The translations under genes and the position numbers were made by a program. From Halorussus salinisoli (GTDB lineage Archaea > Halobacteriota > Halobacteria > Halobacteriales > Haladaptataceae), in assembly GCA_005239435.1 (NCBI GenBank), contig SZNP01000001.1, positions 434,001-498,000 on the forward strand: 64,000 nucleotides of DNA, written 5' to 3'. This document shows positions 16,329-24,937 of this stretch, piece by piece (position 1 is the stretch's first letter; each line of letters begins with the position of its first letter). Under the pieces are notes generated by a model that did no database searches, was not told the origin of the DNA, and saw only the letters and a list, made by a program, of their open reading frames with translations.

Positions 16329-17903
16329 TCACTGATAGCGTCCGCGACCTTCGACCTCTCGAAGCCGGTCGAGAACCGCGTCGTCGCCGACGTCGGCGTA
16401 TGTGGCCTCGAACTCGCGGCCGAGCGCCTCGGCGTCGTCCGAGGTTCCGGCGAGGCTCTGGCCGAAGACATGGAGGTCCATCGCGTAGTCCTCGTCGTCG
16501 TCGGTGTTGTAGCCCAGTCCGAAGTCGATGAGGTACGTCCGGTCCGAATCGACGCGGACGTTCCGCGTGGTCGGGTCGCCGTGGACGAATCCCGCGCCGT
16601 GAATCGCCGCGAGGTGCCGGGCCACGTCGCGCACCCGGTCGGCCGTCAGTCCGTCTCGCAGGTCGGCCTCGCCCACGTGCTCGAAGACCAGCACGCCCTC
16701 TCGGGGGTCCGCGTCGTAGACCACCGGCGTCGGCACGCCGTGCCTGCGGGCCTCGCTGGTCAGGCGCGCTTCAAGGACCGTCCGGTCGCGTCGGAGGCGC
16801 GCGTCGAGTTCGGGGTGACGGTAGCTCTTTGGCAGGCGTCGCTTCGTGACGCGCTCGTCGCCGATTTCGACGGTGGCCTCCGCTCCCTCGATTTCGTCGC
16901 CCTCGTCGCGCCAGACCGCCACCGACTCGTCGTCGCCGCGCCACGTCACGTCCACCTGGTCGGGTCGGAAGTTCGGGTCCACCGCCGACTCCTCGACGTC
17001 GATGGTGTCGCCCGCCCGAACCATCTCCGCGCCGAGAACCGCTATCATTCCGGCGTTGTCTCGGAGGAACCGGGGTTCGGGCGCGAAGAAGTCCGCGCCG
17101 CGCTGGTCGCACATCTCCTGCAACATTTCCCGGAGGCGGGCGTTCTGGCCGACCCCGCCGCCCAGCACCAGTTCGTCGCTCCCGGTCAGCGAGAGCGCAC
17201 GCTCGGCGACTTCCGTCAGCATGGCGAAGACGTTCTCCTGTAGGGAGTAACACACGTCTTCGATCGGGGTTCCAGCGTCGTAGGCGTCCTTCGCGGCGCT
17301 CATGATGCCCGAAAACGAGAAGTCCATCCCCTTGACGACGTACGGCAGTTCGACGTACTCGCCGTCTTGGGCGGCCTCCTCGACCTTCGGTCCACCGGGG
17401 TGAGACCACCCGACGTGGCGGGTGAACTTGTCGATGGCGTTGCCGACGCCGGTGTCCATAGTCTCGCCGAGGACGCGATACCGGCCGTTACGGTAGCCAA
17501 GCACGTGGGCGTTCGCGCCCGAGGCGTTCAGACAGACCGGCGAGTCGAACCCCGACTGCTGGCGGCCGATTTCGAGGTGAGCCACCATGTGGTTGACGCC
17601 GACGAGAGGTACGTCGAGCGTCCCGGCCAGCGCGCGCGCGGCGGTGCCGACCGTCCGCAGGCAGGGACCGAGTCCCGGCCCGCGCGAGAACGCCACCGCG
17701 TCGATTGGACCGTCCGCCTCCCCGAGCGCCGTCTCGATTACTTCGGGGATGGCGTCGCTCATGTGCTCGGCAGCCTCGCGCGGGTGAATGCCGCCGCTCT
17801 CGGGTTGGTAGGCGTCGGTTTCGATAAAAACTGAGTCGGTTTCCGTGTCGTAGATCGCGGTACTCGCGGCCCACGCGGTGCCCTCGACGGCGAGGACGCG
17901 CAT
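16329..17903 (-). CDS. Kae1-Bud32 fusion (KEOPS tRNA t6A synthase and kinase)
   Basis: A 524-aa fusion of two KEOPS subunits making N6-threonylcarbamoyl-adenosine at A37 of ANN-decoding tRNAs. Residues 1 to about 325 are Kae1/TsaD: VLAVEGTAWAASTA, metal-binding HMVAH in VGVNHMVAHLEIGR, and SGANAHVL. Residues about 330-524 are the atypical kinase Bud32: P-loop-less N lobe, catalytic FVHGDPTTRNVRVDSD and metal-binding LIDFGLGY. Fusion of the two is normal in several euryarchaea. It closes the S24e-S27ae-Kae1 cluster, starting 4 nt after the S27ae stop. Confidence 0.96.
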   Translation of the reverse strand: MRVLAVEGTAWAASTAIYDTETDSVFIETDAYQPESGGIHPREAAEHMSDAIPEVIETALGEADGPIDAVAFSRGPGLGPCLRTVGTAARALAGTLDVPLVGVNHMVAHLEIGRQQSGFDSPVCLNASGANAHVLGYRNGRYRVLGETMDTGVGNAIDKFTRHVGWSHPGGPKVEEAAQDGEYVELPYVVKGMDFSFSGIMSAAKDAYDAGTPIEDVCYSLQENVFAMLTEVAERALSLTGSDELVLGGGVGQNARLREMLQEMCDQRGADFFAPEPRFLRDNAGMIAVLGAEMVRAGDTIDVEESAVDPNFRPDQVDVTWRGDDESVAVWRDEGDEIEGAEATVEIGDERVTKRRLPKSYRHPELDARLRRDRTVLEARLTSEARRHGVPTPVVYDADPREGVLVFEHVGEADLRDGLTADRVRDVARHLAAIHGAGFVHGDPTTRNVRVDSDRTYLIDFGLGYNTDDDEDYAMDLHVFGQSLAGTSDDAEALGREFEATYADVGDDAVLDRLREVEGRGRYQ

Positions 17904-17906
17904 TCG

Positions 17907-18041
17907 CTACTTCCACTCGGTGTAACCACACCGACCGCAGTGGAGGCGGTCGCCGTGGTCGGCGAGGAACGCGTCGCCACACCGGGTACACTGCTCTTTG
18001 TCGGTGGTGCCGTCGTCGTTGTAGAGTTCGTTACGCGCCAT
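17907..18041 (-). CDS. rps27ae: 30S ribosomal protein S27ae
   Basis: A 44-aa zinc-ribbon ribosomal protein, short enough to be missed by length filters. From ATG 18041 it reads [17 protein letters not shown], then the zinc ligands CTRCG and, after [20 protein letters not shown] before the stop. It overlaps the S24e stop by one base (TAATG) and precedes Kae1-Bud32 by a few bases, as in many euryarchaeal genomes. It is the archaeal counterpart of the tail of eukaryotic ubiquitin-S27a. Confidence 0.95.
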   Translation of the reverse strand: MARNELYNDDGTTDKEQCTRCGDAFLADHGDRLHCGRCGYTEWK

Positions 18042-18364
18042 TATTCGGCCTCCTCCGCCTCGGCCTCGGCCTCGCTATCGGTATCGGCGGAGATCTTGTT
18101 GCGTTCGAGCATGTAGTCCTGCTCGACGTCGCGGGCGTGTTCGGGGCTGTCGTAGACCTTCGCGTAGCCGACGGTCTTTCGCATCCCAAACTTGGTGTTC
18201 ATCTCGTGGACCACGACTTCACTCGAATCCTTGTCCAACTTGGCCGCGAGACTGTCGCGGACCGAGAGTCGGGAAGGGGTCGCTTCGTCGTGAACTATCT
18301 GGAACCGCACTTCGGATCGGTGGAGCATCGGATTCTGCTCCTCGGAGAGGATTTCGACTTCCAT
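18041..18364 (-). CDS. rps24e: 30S ribosomal protein S24e
   Basis: A 107-aa ribosomal protein. [34 protein letters not shown] and [20 protein letters not shown] are family-typical. The C-terminal tail is an acidic Glu/Ala run ([11 protein letters not shown]), common among haloarchaeal ribosomal proteins. It heads the S24e-S27ae-Kae1/Bud32 transcription unit, with a probable TATA element, TTTTACAA on the minus strand at about 18403-18410, some 40 nt upstream. Confidence 0.95.
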   Translation of the reverse strand: MEVEILSEEQNPMLHRSEVRFQIVHDEATPSRLSVRDSLAAKLDKDSSEVVVHEMNTKFGMRKTVGYAKVYDSPEHARDVEQDYMLERNKISADTDSEAEAEAEEAE

Positions 18365-18546
18365 GTGTATCGCTCAGTTACTCACTAATTGGCTGTGAAC
18401 GTTGTAAAAGGATTTCGAAGTGAACACCCCCCGAGTCCACGTTCCGACTTCTCAGTACGCGGTCCCGTCGATACCGCAAATCGTTCGCCGGCTACTTCGG
18501 TCCGCCGTTCGTCCTTCTTTCGGTAGTTCCCGAGACGACTGCGGTA

Positions 18547-19098
18547 TCAGTCGGTTTCCAGACTCTCGAACAGCGCCTCGGAATCCCCGTCCATCCGCTT
18601 CAGGAGTTCGCGCATCTCGGCCTTCGCCTCCTCGGTCACTCTCGCGTGGACCATCCCCTGGTCGGGTTGACCGTAGACCACGCTCGCGCCGAGCGGTGCG
18701 GCCACGATTGCAGGCAGGGTCACGAGGTCTTCTTCGCCCTCGACCACGAGGACGGTCGGCTCCGGGTCCGCGATGGCCGCGCGGAGCGCTTCGACCAGGC
18801 CGCGGGAGATCGCTCCCGCGGGGTTCTCGACGTGGACCTCTCGGCTCTCACCGCCGAGACGGGCGACTCCCTCGGCGACTTCGTCTGCGACTTCCTCGCG
18901 CTTTGTCAGGCCGTCCACGACGGCCACGTCGGGCACGACCCCGGCGCGTTCGAGGTGGTAGGTCACCACGTCACCGACCGCGACGAGTTGGCCGTCGACC
19001 TCGGAGAGTAGCGACTCCGCGTCGGTGAAAACCGGTCCCATCGGCTCCTTGAGTTCCCCCCGCATCTCCGCGGGGAGCGTGACGAGAACGTCGCTCAC
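18547..19098 (-). CDS. GTP-dependent dephospho-CoA kinase
   Basis: A 183-aa enzyme (DUF359 family) that phosphorylates dephospho-CoA using GTP, the last step of coenzyme A biosynthesis in archaea. It starts at GTG 19098 (VSDVLVTLPAEMRGELKEPM). Family signatures are GDVVTYHLERAGVVPDVAVV (about residues 40-60), VENPAGAIS, and VVEGEEDLVTLPAIVAAPLG (about residues 115-134) with VVYGQPDQGMV. Longer frames upstream overlap spt4. It ends the aIF2gamma-PIN-Rpo7-Spt4 operon. Confidence 0.93.
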   Translation of the reverse strand: MSDVLVTLPAEMRGELKEPMGPVFTDAESLLSEVDGQLVAVGDVVTYHLERAGVVPDVAVVDGLTKREEVADEVAEGVARLGGESREVHVENPAGAISRGLVEALRAAIADPEPTVLVVEGEEDLVTLPAIVAAPLGASVVYGQPDQGMVHARVTEEAKAEMRELLKRMDGDSEALFESLETD

Positions 19099-19109
19099 GC
19101 TGTTCCGTC

Positions 19110-19307
19110 CTATCGGACCTTCAGGGCGTACTTGCCCGGTTTGGTCACTTCCATCTCCTCGGCGATTTCGCTCTCGTCGGGGTGAGCGACGATGACGTAG
19201 CCGCTCCAGTCCTCGGTGAGACTGGTCGACCCGCAGATGGGACAGGTGTCCTCGTCGGGTTCGACCACGGCGTGGCATTCGCGGCAGGCGAGGCGGTCAC
19301 TGGCCAT
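19110..19307 (-). CDS. spt4: Transcription elongation factor Spt4 (RpoE'')
   Basis: A 65-aa zinc protein that pairs with Spt5 to keep RNA polymerase processive. The zinc ligands are CRECH in ACRECHAVV and CPICG in DTCPICGSTSLTEDWSGYV. The C-terminal SEIAEEMEVTKPGKYALKVR matches archaeal Spt4. It is 2 nt after the rpoE' stop and 11 nt before the dephospho-CoA kinase GTG. This rpo7-spt4 pair is conserved across archaea. Confidence 0.95.
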   Translation of the reverse strand: MASDRLACRECHAVVEPDEDTCPICGSTSLTEDWSGYVIVAHPDESEIAEEMEVTKPGKYALKVR

Positions 19308-19309
19308 CG

Positions 19310-19882
19310 TTATTCACTCTCGGTGGTCGCTTGTCGCTTCTCGCGCTCCTCTTTCAACCAGCCGTGCTTGCCGAGACCGACCTGCTTGGCGGTGAGACCG
19401 ATCTTGCTCTCACGGGGGTTGCGCTCGTCGATGCTCTTGGTGACGATGCGCGCCCGAACCGAGTCGCCGACGCCGAGCGTGCGGTTCGACTCGCGGGACG
19501 CGAGCATCTGACCCTCTTCGTCGTAGGCGAGGTACTCGTCGGAGATCTGGGAAACGTGGAGCAGACCGTCGACCGGACCGATGCCGACGAAGGCACCGAA
19601 GTTGACGACCTCCACGATTTCGCCGTCGACGACTTCCTGCATCTGCGGGTCGAACGTGACCGCGTCGAACTCCGCTTCGTAGTATACGCCCGGTCGATTC
19701 GGTAGGACCGCGCCGTCACCGATGTCGTGAACATTCACGACGCTGACGACGCTTCCGACGTCTTCGTCCATCCGACCCTCCAACTTGTCCTGCAGGAGTT
19801 TCTTCACTAGATTCGGCGTCACGTCCGCGAGGTGTTCTGGGGGGACCTCGACTGTGTCCTTGAGTCTGACCCGTTTGTACAT
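19310..19882 (-). CDS. rpoE: DNA-directed RNA polymerase subunit E' (Rpo7)
   Basis: A 190-aa stalk subunit of archaeal RNA polymerase, binding Rpo4 and nascent RNA. The N-terminal Rpb7-like domain is MYKRVRLKDTVEVPPEHLAD, and the S1 domain (about residues 80-165) holds GEIVEVVNFGAFVGIGPVDG and LLHVSQISDEYL. The C-terminal basic tail KEEREKRQATTESE is short. It sits between the PIN gene (1 nt) and spt4 (2 nt), in the operon led by aIF2gamma. Confidence 0.96.
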   Translation of the reverse strand: MYKRVRLKDTVEVPPEHLADVTPNLVKKLLQDKLEGRMDEDVGSVVSVVNVHDIGDGAVLPNRPGVYYEAEFDAVTFDPQMQEVVDGEIVEVVNFGAFVGIGPVDGLLHVSQISDEYLAYDEEGQMLASRESNRTLGVGDSVRARIVTKSIDERNPRESKIGLTAKQVGLGKHGWLKEEREKRQATTESE

Positions 19883-19883
19883 G

Positions 19884-20264
19884 CTAAGGTTTGCTGATTC
19901 CGAGTTTGTTCCGGCCCCTTATATGAATTACCGGTGTGCCCGCGTCGAGCAGGCGCTCCTTGAGGGGGCCGTCGTTCGTGACGACGTAGTCGAACTCGGG
20001 GGCGAGTTCGACCAACACGTCGTCTGCGTACGATGCTTCGTGTTCGACTGTTCGACATCTGTCGGCCGCCAAGTCCGCGCCGACGCTGGCCGCGACGGCC
20101 TCCGCGCTCCCGCCGTTCGAGAGCTTCGAGAGTTCGTCGCGGACCGCGCGCGGCACGACGCATTCGAAATCGCCTACCAGGCGCTCCAACTCCTCGAAGA
20201 CCCGTACGTCGCATTCGACGGGCATCATGAGCGCGCTGGTATCCATGGCGACCGTGGCGACCAT
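19884..20264 (-). CDS. PIN-domain protein (FCF1/UTP24-like)
   Basis: A 126-aa single PIN domain. The acidic residues are in VAMDTSALMMPVECDVRVFE (first Asp), VPRAVRDELSKLS (Glu), ADDVLVELA (Asp) and YVVTNDGPLKERLLDAGTPV (the TND motif). It ends with HIRGRNKLGISKP, the short basic tail of the archaeal PIN family located between aIF2gamma and rpoE'. The conserved position suggests a role in rRNA or ribosome maturation; direct evidence is not in the sequence. It is one nucleotide from each neighbour, so translationally coupled. Confidence 0.88.
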   Translation of the reverse strand: MVATVAMDTSALMMPVECDVRVFEELERLVGDFECVVPRAVRDELSKLSNGGSAEAVAASVGADLAADRCRTVEHEASYADDVLVELAPEFDYVVTNDGPLKERLLDAGTPVIHIRGRNKLGISKP

Positions 20265-20265
20265 C

Positions 20266-21498
20266 CTACTCCTTGAGCGTGCCGACCCCGATGAGTCGCC
20301 ACCGAGCGCCGATGCGGCGGTTGATGGCTATCTGGGCACCTTCGGGCGCACAGACCGGGCGCTTTAGCGTGACCTCGCACTCGCCCTCGCGGGCGCTGGT
20401 CACGGACCCGACCGTCGTCGCGGTGCCGATAGTCAGCATCAGGGGCTCGCCGGTCGAGATGTCGTCGATGTCCTGGTCGTCGACTCCGACGAGGCGTTCG
20501 AGCAGGTCCACTTCCATCGTGAACTGCTGCCACGTCGGCGGGAGCGTGCCGGGCGTTCCGGCGACCTGCCCCGCGAGCGCGTCACCCTTCGTGAGACTCG
20601 GGTCGAGACCGGTGCCGACGCCCAGCAGTCCGCCGGGCGTCACTTCGTCCACCGTGTCGCCGCCCGCCTGAAGCGAGCGCACGTCGGTCTCGACGGGTTC
20701 CCACTGGGTCTGTCCGCCTTCGTCGACTTCGCGGCCGGGTCGGAGTTCGAGTTCGTCGCCCTTCGTTAGCTTGCCTTCGACCAGACTGCCGCCGAGGACG
20801 CCGCCCATCAGACCGTCCCACGTCGTGCCGGGGCGGTTGATGTCGAAACTCCGGGCGACGTGCATCCGCGGGTCGACGTCGGGGTCGCGGTCGGGCGTCG
20901 GAATCTCCTCCTCGATTGCCTGCATCAGGAGGTCGATGTTGACCTCCTGCTGGGCCGAGATGGGGACGACCGGCGCGTCTTCGGCGACGGTCCCCTCCAC
21001 GAACTCCTGAATCTCCTCGTAGTTGCGCTCGGCCTGCTCGCGGTCCACGAGGTCGATCTTGTTCTGAGCGACGACGATGTTGTCGATGCCGATGATGTCG
21101 AGCGCCATCAGGTGCTCCTCGGTCTGGGCCTGCGGGACGGGTTCGCTGGCCGAGACGACCAGCACCGCACCGTCCATGATGGCCGCGCCCGAGAGCATCG
21201 TCGCCATCAGCGTTTCGTGACCGGGAGCGTCGACGAACGACACCGTGCGAAGCGGTTCGCTCTCGCTCCCGTCCGGACACGTTTCGTCTACCGTGTACCG
21301 TTGTGGCTCGTCGAGACTGGGGCATTCCCGAAACGTGGCGTCTGCGTACCCGAGCCGGATGGAGATGCCACGCTTCATCTCCTCGGAGTGCTGGTCGGTC
21401 CATTCGCCGGAAAGCGCCTGCACGAGCGTCGTCTTTCCGTGGTCTACGTGACCGACCAGTCCGATATTCACCTCCGGTTGGGCGTGTTTTCCTGTCAA
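20266..21498 (-). CDS. eif2g: Translation initiation factor aIF2, gamma subunit
   Basis: A 410-aa GTPase carrying initiator Met-tRNA to the small subunit. G1 is [14 protein letters not shown], the switch 2 region is [15 protein letters not shown], and G4 is [10 protein letters not shown]. The Cys-rich knuckle of other archaea is reduced to two cysteines ([20 protein letters not shown]), which appears usual in haloarchaea. The start is a TTG at 21498; AGGAGGTC (21503-21510, minus strand) sits 4 nt before it and is one of few strong Shine-Dalgarno sites here. No in-frame ATG exists before G1. It leads the operon with PIN, rpoE', spt4 and the CoA kinase. Confidence 0.96.
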   Translation of the reverse strand: MTGKHAQPEVNIGLVGHVDHGKTTLVQALSGEWTDQHSEEMKRGISIRLGYADATFRECPSLDEPQRYTVDETCPDGSESEPLRTVSFVDAPGHETLMATMLSGAAIMDGAVLVVSASEPVPQAQTEEHLMALDIIGIDNIVVAQNKIDLVDREQAERNYEEIQEFVEGTVAEDAPVVPISAQQEVNIDLLMQAIEEEIPTPDRDPDVDPRMHVARSFDINRPGTTWDGLMGGVLGGSLVEGKLTKGDELELRPGREVDEGGQTQWEPVETDVRSLQAGGDTVDEVTPGGLLGVGTGLDPSLTKGDALAGQVAGTPGTLPPTWQQFTMEVDLLERLVGVDDQDIDDISTGEPLMLTIGTATTVGSVTSAREGECEVTLKRPVCAPEGAQIAINRRIGARWRLIGVGTLKE

Positions 21499-21502
21499 AG
21501 TT

Positions 21503-21510
21503 GACCTCCT
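21503..21510 (-). promoter_or_regulatory. Strong ribosome binding site deciding a TTG start
   Basis: AGGAGGTC on the minus strand, 4 nt ahead of the TTG of eif2g. A TATA-like GGTTTATCAG (21545-21554, minus strand) lies further upstream, leaving a short leader, unlike the leaderless genes nearby. Confidence 0.75.
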
Positions 21511-21644
21511 GAAGTAATTCTACTGGAAGATTCGCCCTGAAAGACTGATAAACCTACTGTTCTGGTTCGGCGGTTCGCGCGAGCCCGAAAGTTCCGTCGG
21601 CGGCGGTTCGATGCTTTCGTCACCGTCGATTCGTCTGCTCGGCT

Positions 21645-21812
21645 TCACGTCGCCGCGCGTCGCGTTTGACGCCGGTACACGTCGTAGAGCACCCCTGTCG
21701 TTATGACGACGCCCGCGAGGACGACGAACTGGTCTTCCCGACCGCCGAGTCGGCCGGTCGTCTCGGCAAATGCGTTCTCCACAGGGCGACGCGTCCGCTC
21801 GCCGAGAGCCAT
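21645..21812 (-). CDS. Small single-pass membrane protein (55 aa)
   Basis: A 55-aa ORF from ATG 21812 (MALGERTRRPVENAFAETTG) ending TRRAAT. One hydrophobic segment, VVLAGVVITTGVLYDVY, is flanked by Arg-rich ends (positive on both sides). It stands between eif2g and the divergent zinc-ribbon regulator. No family recognised; plausible because composition and a clean start suggest coding, but it could be fortuitous. Confidence 0.5.
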   Translation of the reverse strand: MALGERTRRPVENAFAETTGRLGGREDQFVVLAGVVITTGVLYDVYRRQTRRAAT

Positions 21813-21968
21813 TCTACTCCAGTAGCCGACGACCCGCGTCAGTAAACTAATTTTGGCCGCGTCGGCCCCGTGGTGGTCGCCTCCGTCTTCAGCCTCTCTA
21901 AAGGTAGGATTAGTTACAAAAACGAGGTTAAGGCAACGCTTTAGCCGGAGGCGGTCGTGGATCCTCGT

Positions 21969-22898
21969 ATGAGCGAGACGAGCGGGCCGAACCCGACACT
22001 CGGCGATTGCGAGGACTGCGTGGCCCCGGCCGAGGCGTTCTCGGTCATCGCCAACGAGACGCGACTGTCGATTCTGGAGGCGCTCTGGCAGGCACCCGAC
22101 CGGCCGGTGAGTTTCTCGGAGCTTCGACGCGAGGTCGGCATGCGCGACAGCGCGCAGTTCAACTACCACCTCAAGCAACTCACCGACCACTTCGTGGTCC
22201 AGACCGACGACGGCTACGACTTCCGGCAGGCCGGCAAGAAGGTCGTCCGAGCGATTCTGGCCGGATCGTTCAACGAACACCCCGAGATGGGCCCCTTCGA
22301 CGTGGAGGGCACCTGCGCGACCTGCGACGGCGGCCTGCAGGCGTACTATCACGACGAGATGCTGGCCATCGAGTGCAAGGACTGCGGCAAGAACCACGGC
22401 CGGTACCCGTTCCCGCCGGGCGGCCTCAACAACCGAACGCGCGAGGAGATTATGGACGCGTTCAACCAGCGCGTGCGGCATCTCCACTGCCTCGCGGCCG
22501 ACGGCGTCTGCCCCGAATGCAACGGTAAGATGACGACAACCGTCACCCGCGACACCGAGGACTACCTCGGACTCGAAGTCAGGGTGGACCACGAGTGCCA
22601 GCAGTGTCGCCACCAACTCTACTCGGCGGTGGGGCTCTCCCTGCTCGACCAGTCCGACGTGGTGACGTTCCACCGCGAACACGGCGTGGACCTGTGTACG
22701 ACGCCCTACTGGGACCTCGCGTGGTGCGTCAGCGACCAGCACACGACCATCCTCTCGGAGGACCCGTGGAAACTACTGGTCGAAATCCCGCTCGACGACG
22801 AGGTGCTCTCGGTGTCGCTCGACGGCGACCTGAACGTCCTCGAACTGGAGCGGACCTGCGCGTCCGCGGCCGATGGCACGCAGGCAATCTCGGACTGA
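21969..22898 (+). CDS. ArsR-type winged-helix regulator with zinc-ribbon region
   Basis: A 309-aa protein. After the short CEDCVAPAEAFS, a winged helix (about residues 30-95) reads VIANETRLSILEALWQAPD, VSFSELRREVGMRDSAQF and NYHLKQLTDHFVVQTDDGYD. It then has two Cys clusters: CATCDGG...CKDCGK (about residues 116-140) and CPECNG...CQQCR (about residues 185-218), likely two zinc ribbons. The C-terminal part is a DUF7351-like domain (from memory). ATG 21969 is chosen over GTG 21957. Presumably a DNA-binding transcription factor whose second half senses a metal, ligand or RNA; target unknown. Confidence 0.8.
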   Translation: MSETSGPNPTLGDCEDCVAPAEAFSVIANETRLSILEALWQAPDRPVSFSELRREVGMRDSAQFNYHLKQLTDHFVVQTDDGYDFRQAGKKVVRAILAGSFNEHPEMGPFDVEGTCATCDGGLQAYYHDEMLAIECKDCGKNHGRYPFPPGGLNNRTREEIMDAFNQRVRHLHCLAADGVCPECNGKMTTTVTRDTEDYLGLEVRVDHECQQCRHQLYSAVGLSLLDQSDVVTFHREHGVDLCTTPYWDLAWCVSDQHTTILSEDPWKLLVEIPLDDEVLSVSLDGDLNVLELERTCASAADGTQAISD

Positions 22899-22978
22899 GC
22901 GGGACGGGGGCGCTCGAAAGCGGTACGACGCTGAACCTGCCGGTCGCCGTCATAGCCGCTCGGTTCGTAGCGGACGAG

Positions 22979-23161
22979 TTACTCCCCGACGATGGCGTCG
23001 TCGAGAACCAACTCGAAGAAACCGGCGAGCACGAGCAGTCCGACCAGAATCAGACTCTCTACCCGGTCGTACTGGAGCGGGTAGACGGTCAGCGCAAGCC
23101 AGAGAACGACACCGAATGCGAGAATTCCGACCGAGAGCCAGCGGTCCGCGTCGGAGTTCAC
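22979..23161 (-). CDS. Small two-helix membrane protein (60 aa)
   Basis: A 60-aa ORF from GTG 23161 (VNSDADRWLSVG) with two transmembrane helices, ILAFGVVLWLALTVY and SLILVGLLVLAGFFELVL. A TTG nine codons upstream is also open. It begins 38 nt after the RdgB gene's end on the same strand. Composition looks coding; family unknown, and it resembles many haloarchaeal two-TM orphan proteins. Confidence 0.6.
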   Translation of the reverse strand: MNSDADRWLSVGILAFGVVLWLALTVYPLQYDRVESLILVGLLVLAGFFELVLDDAIVGE

Positions 23162-23199
23162 AATCGAATCTCGACACGCATCCGACAAGTATCTTTACT

Positions 23200-23739
23200 T
23201 CATTTTTCGGCCAACCAGTCGGCGAACTTCGCCAGCGCCCGCCCGCGATGCGAAATCGCGTTCTTGCGCTCGGTGCTCATCTCGGCCATCGTCGTTCCTT
23301 CGTGTTCGAAGATGGGGTCGTAGCCGAACCCGCCGTCGCCGCGAGGTGCGACGATGCGGCCCGGCACCGCGCCGTCGAACGTCTCGGCCGTCTCGCCGTC
23401 GTAGTAGGCCACGATACAGCGGAAGTGCGCGCGGCGGTTCTCCTCCATCTCCACGAGGTTCCAAACGCGCTCGACGCCCACGGTGTCCTCGACGTACGAG
23501 GAGTACGGGCCGGGGAATCCGCCGAGCGCGTCCACGAACAGGCCTGCGTCGTCCACGACCACGGGGTCCTCGCCGCCGGTCTCCTCGAAGGCCTCCTTCG
23601 CTCCGGCGACCGCGATTTCCGCGAGGTCGTCGCTCTGGATTTCGGTGTAATCGTAGTCGACCTGCTCCACGTCGTCGGTGAGGTACTCGCGGGCCTCCTC
23701 GACTTTGCCCTCGTTGCTCGTCACGAATCTGATGGTCAT
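23200..23739 (-). CDS. XTP/dITP pyrophosphatase (HAM1/RdgB family)
   Basis: A 179-aa house-cleaning enzyme hydrolysing non-canonical (d)ITP/XTP to the monophosphate. The nucleotide-binding N terminus is TIRFVTSNEGKVEEAREYLT. The conserved VVVDDAGLFVDALGGFPGPY with following SS (about residues 60-80) and GDGGFGYDPIFEHEG (about residues 132-146, the GFGYDPIF motif) are diagnostic. HRGRALAKFADWL ends the family. Standard length. Confidence 0.95.
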   Translation of the reverse strand: MTIRFVTSNEGKVEEAREYLTDDVEQVDYDYTEIQSDDLAEIAVAGAKEAFEETGGEDPVVVDDAGLFVDALGGFPGPYSSYVEDTVGVERVWNLVEMEENRRAHFRCIVAYYDGETAETFDGAVPGRIVAPRGDGGFGYDPIFEHEGTTMAEMSTERKNAISHRGRALAKFADWLAEK

Positions 23740-23955
23740 GTGCGTGGGTCTCTCCGGTTGGTTTCCGGTCGGGTTGGCTGGCGGTTATAGGCGACGGTTT
23801 GGGAGTACGCGGTCACGGGCTACTGTGGAAGCCACTCGTGACTGTATCGCGACCGTACAGCACCGCGAAACGGAACGAGGAGACGTGACCGCCCGACGGA
23901 ACGGGCCGGTCCGGAAATCGCAATCCCTTACCTCGTCCACCGACTTCCATCGAAC

Positions 23956-24432
23956 ATGAGCACGATTCGGGTCGCGTGGGGCACGGGGACGGGTCCCACC
24001 GAGATGTCCTCGTACGACGCCGCCCTCGCGGACGCCAACCTCCACAACTACAACCTCGTCGCGGTCTCGTCGGTCATCCCCGCCGACGCCGAGGTCGAGG
24101 CAGTAGGCACGGCCCCGGACCTCGGTCCCGCGGGCGAGCGCCTGACCGTCGTGGAGGCGTCTGCGACCCGCGCCGGACCCGGCCACGTCTCGGCCGCGCT
24201 CGGCTGGACGACGACTGAGGAGGGACCGGGCCTGTTCTACGAGGCCGCGGGCGAGACCGACCCCGAGGACGTGGCCGAGCGAGTCCGGTCCGGACTCGCG
24301 GCCGGGCGCGACCTGCGCGAGTGGACGTTCACCGACGAGCGCATCCATACCGCCAGCACCGACCCCGACGCCGGAATCTACGCCTCGGCGGTCGTGGTCG
24401 CGGTCTACGGCGAGAGCGAACCGATTTGCTGA
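23956..24432 (+). CDS. pdaD: Pyruvoyl-dependent arginine decarboxylase
   Basis: A 158-aa proenzyme that self-cleaves to form a pyruvoyl cofactor and makes agmatine from arginine. The cleavage site is the Ser-Ser pair in LHNYNLVAVSSVIPADAEV (about residues 30-48). WGTGTGPTEMSSYDAALADA and the catalytic Glu in GLFYEAAGETDPED agree with the family. In archaea agmatine is needed for agmatidine at C34 of tRNA-Ile2. A weak TATA (CCCTTAC) is about 25 nt upstream of ATG 23956. Confidence 0.93.
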   Translation: MSTIRVAWGTGTGPTEMSSYDAALADANLHNYNLVAVSSVIPADAEVEAVGTAPDLGPAGERLTVVEASATRAGPGHVSAALGWTTTEEGPGLFYEAAGETDPEDVAERVRSGLAAGRDLREWTFTDERIHTASTDPDAGIYASAVVVAVYGESEPIC

Positions 24433-24485
24433 CGCCGATAGGAGTGCGCTCGATTACCGTGACATTCTTTCCCGAAGCCGAGAAC

Positions 24486-24492
24486 TTTTATA
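24486..24492 (+). promoter_or_regulatory. TATA box for the DUF5811 gene
   Basis: TTTTATA, 32-38 nt before ATG 24525, in GC-rich surroundings. Confidence 0.55.
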
Positions 24493-24524
24493 ACGTCCGG
24501 CACTTATCCATTGGCGTTAGATAA

Positions 24525-24917
24525 ATGAACGGAAATACCCCCTACGCGGGCGTCCCCGGCAAGACGCAGGCAGGTCAGCGCGCGAACGCCGACGTTCCGG
24601 ACCTCTCCCCCGAGCAGAAGCAGTCGCTTCGCGAGAGCATCACCGACATCGCGTCCCGGACCCGCGAGTTCCTCCCAGACGAGTACGTCGTCGGGTCGAA
24701 GGTCGCCGACGACGGCAACGGACCGCAGGCGCAGGTGTCCGTCCAACCGCCCGTCGGCCACCCGGTCAGTGCAGGATTCAGCCCCAGCATCGACGACTTC
24801 GACGGCAACGACCTCGACACTCACGAGGAAGGCGAAGTCGCTCGCGGCCTCGCGGCCAGCGCCGCCATGCAGGTCAAGCAGATGATGGGCGACAATATCA
24901 CGCCGACCGCTCGGTAG
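24525..24917 (+). CDS. DUF5811-like protein
   Basis: A 130-aa soluble protein. MNGNTPYAGVPGKTQAGQRA is followed by a helix (SPEQKQSLRESITDIASR), VGSKVADDGNGPQAQVSVQP, and a C-terminal helix AASAAMQVKQMMGD. I recall it as the haloarchaea-specific DUF5811 family; no catalytic motif can be seen. It is flanked by pdaD (same strand) and a convergent small membrane gene. Confidence 0.75.
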   Translation: MNGNTPYAGVPGKTQAGQRANADVPDLSPEQKQSLRESITDIASRTREFLPDEYVVGSKVADDGNGPQAQVSVQPPVGHPVSAGFSPSIDDFDGNDLDTHEEGEVARGLAASAAMQVKQMMGDNITPTAR

Positions 24918-24937
24918 CGACTCCGCCGCCGACCCGC

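Noticed and set aside
16229..16330. Short minus-strand ORF after Kae1-Bud32
   Set aside because: Only about 35 codons, no plausible promoter or RBS and no domain.
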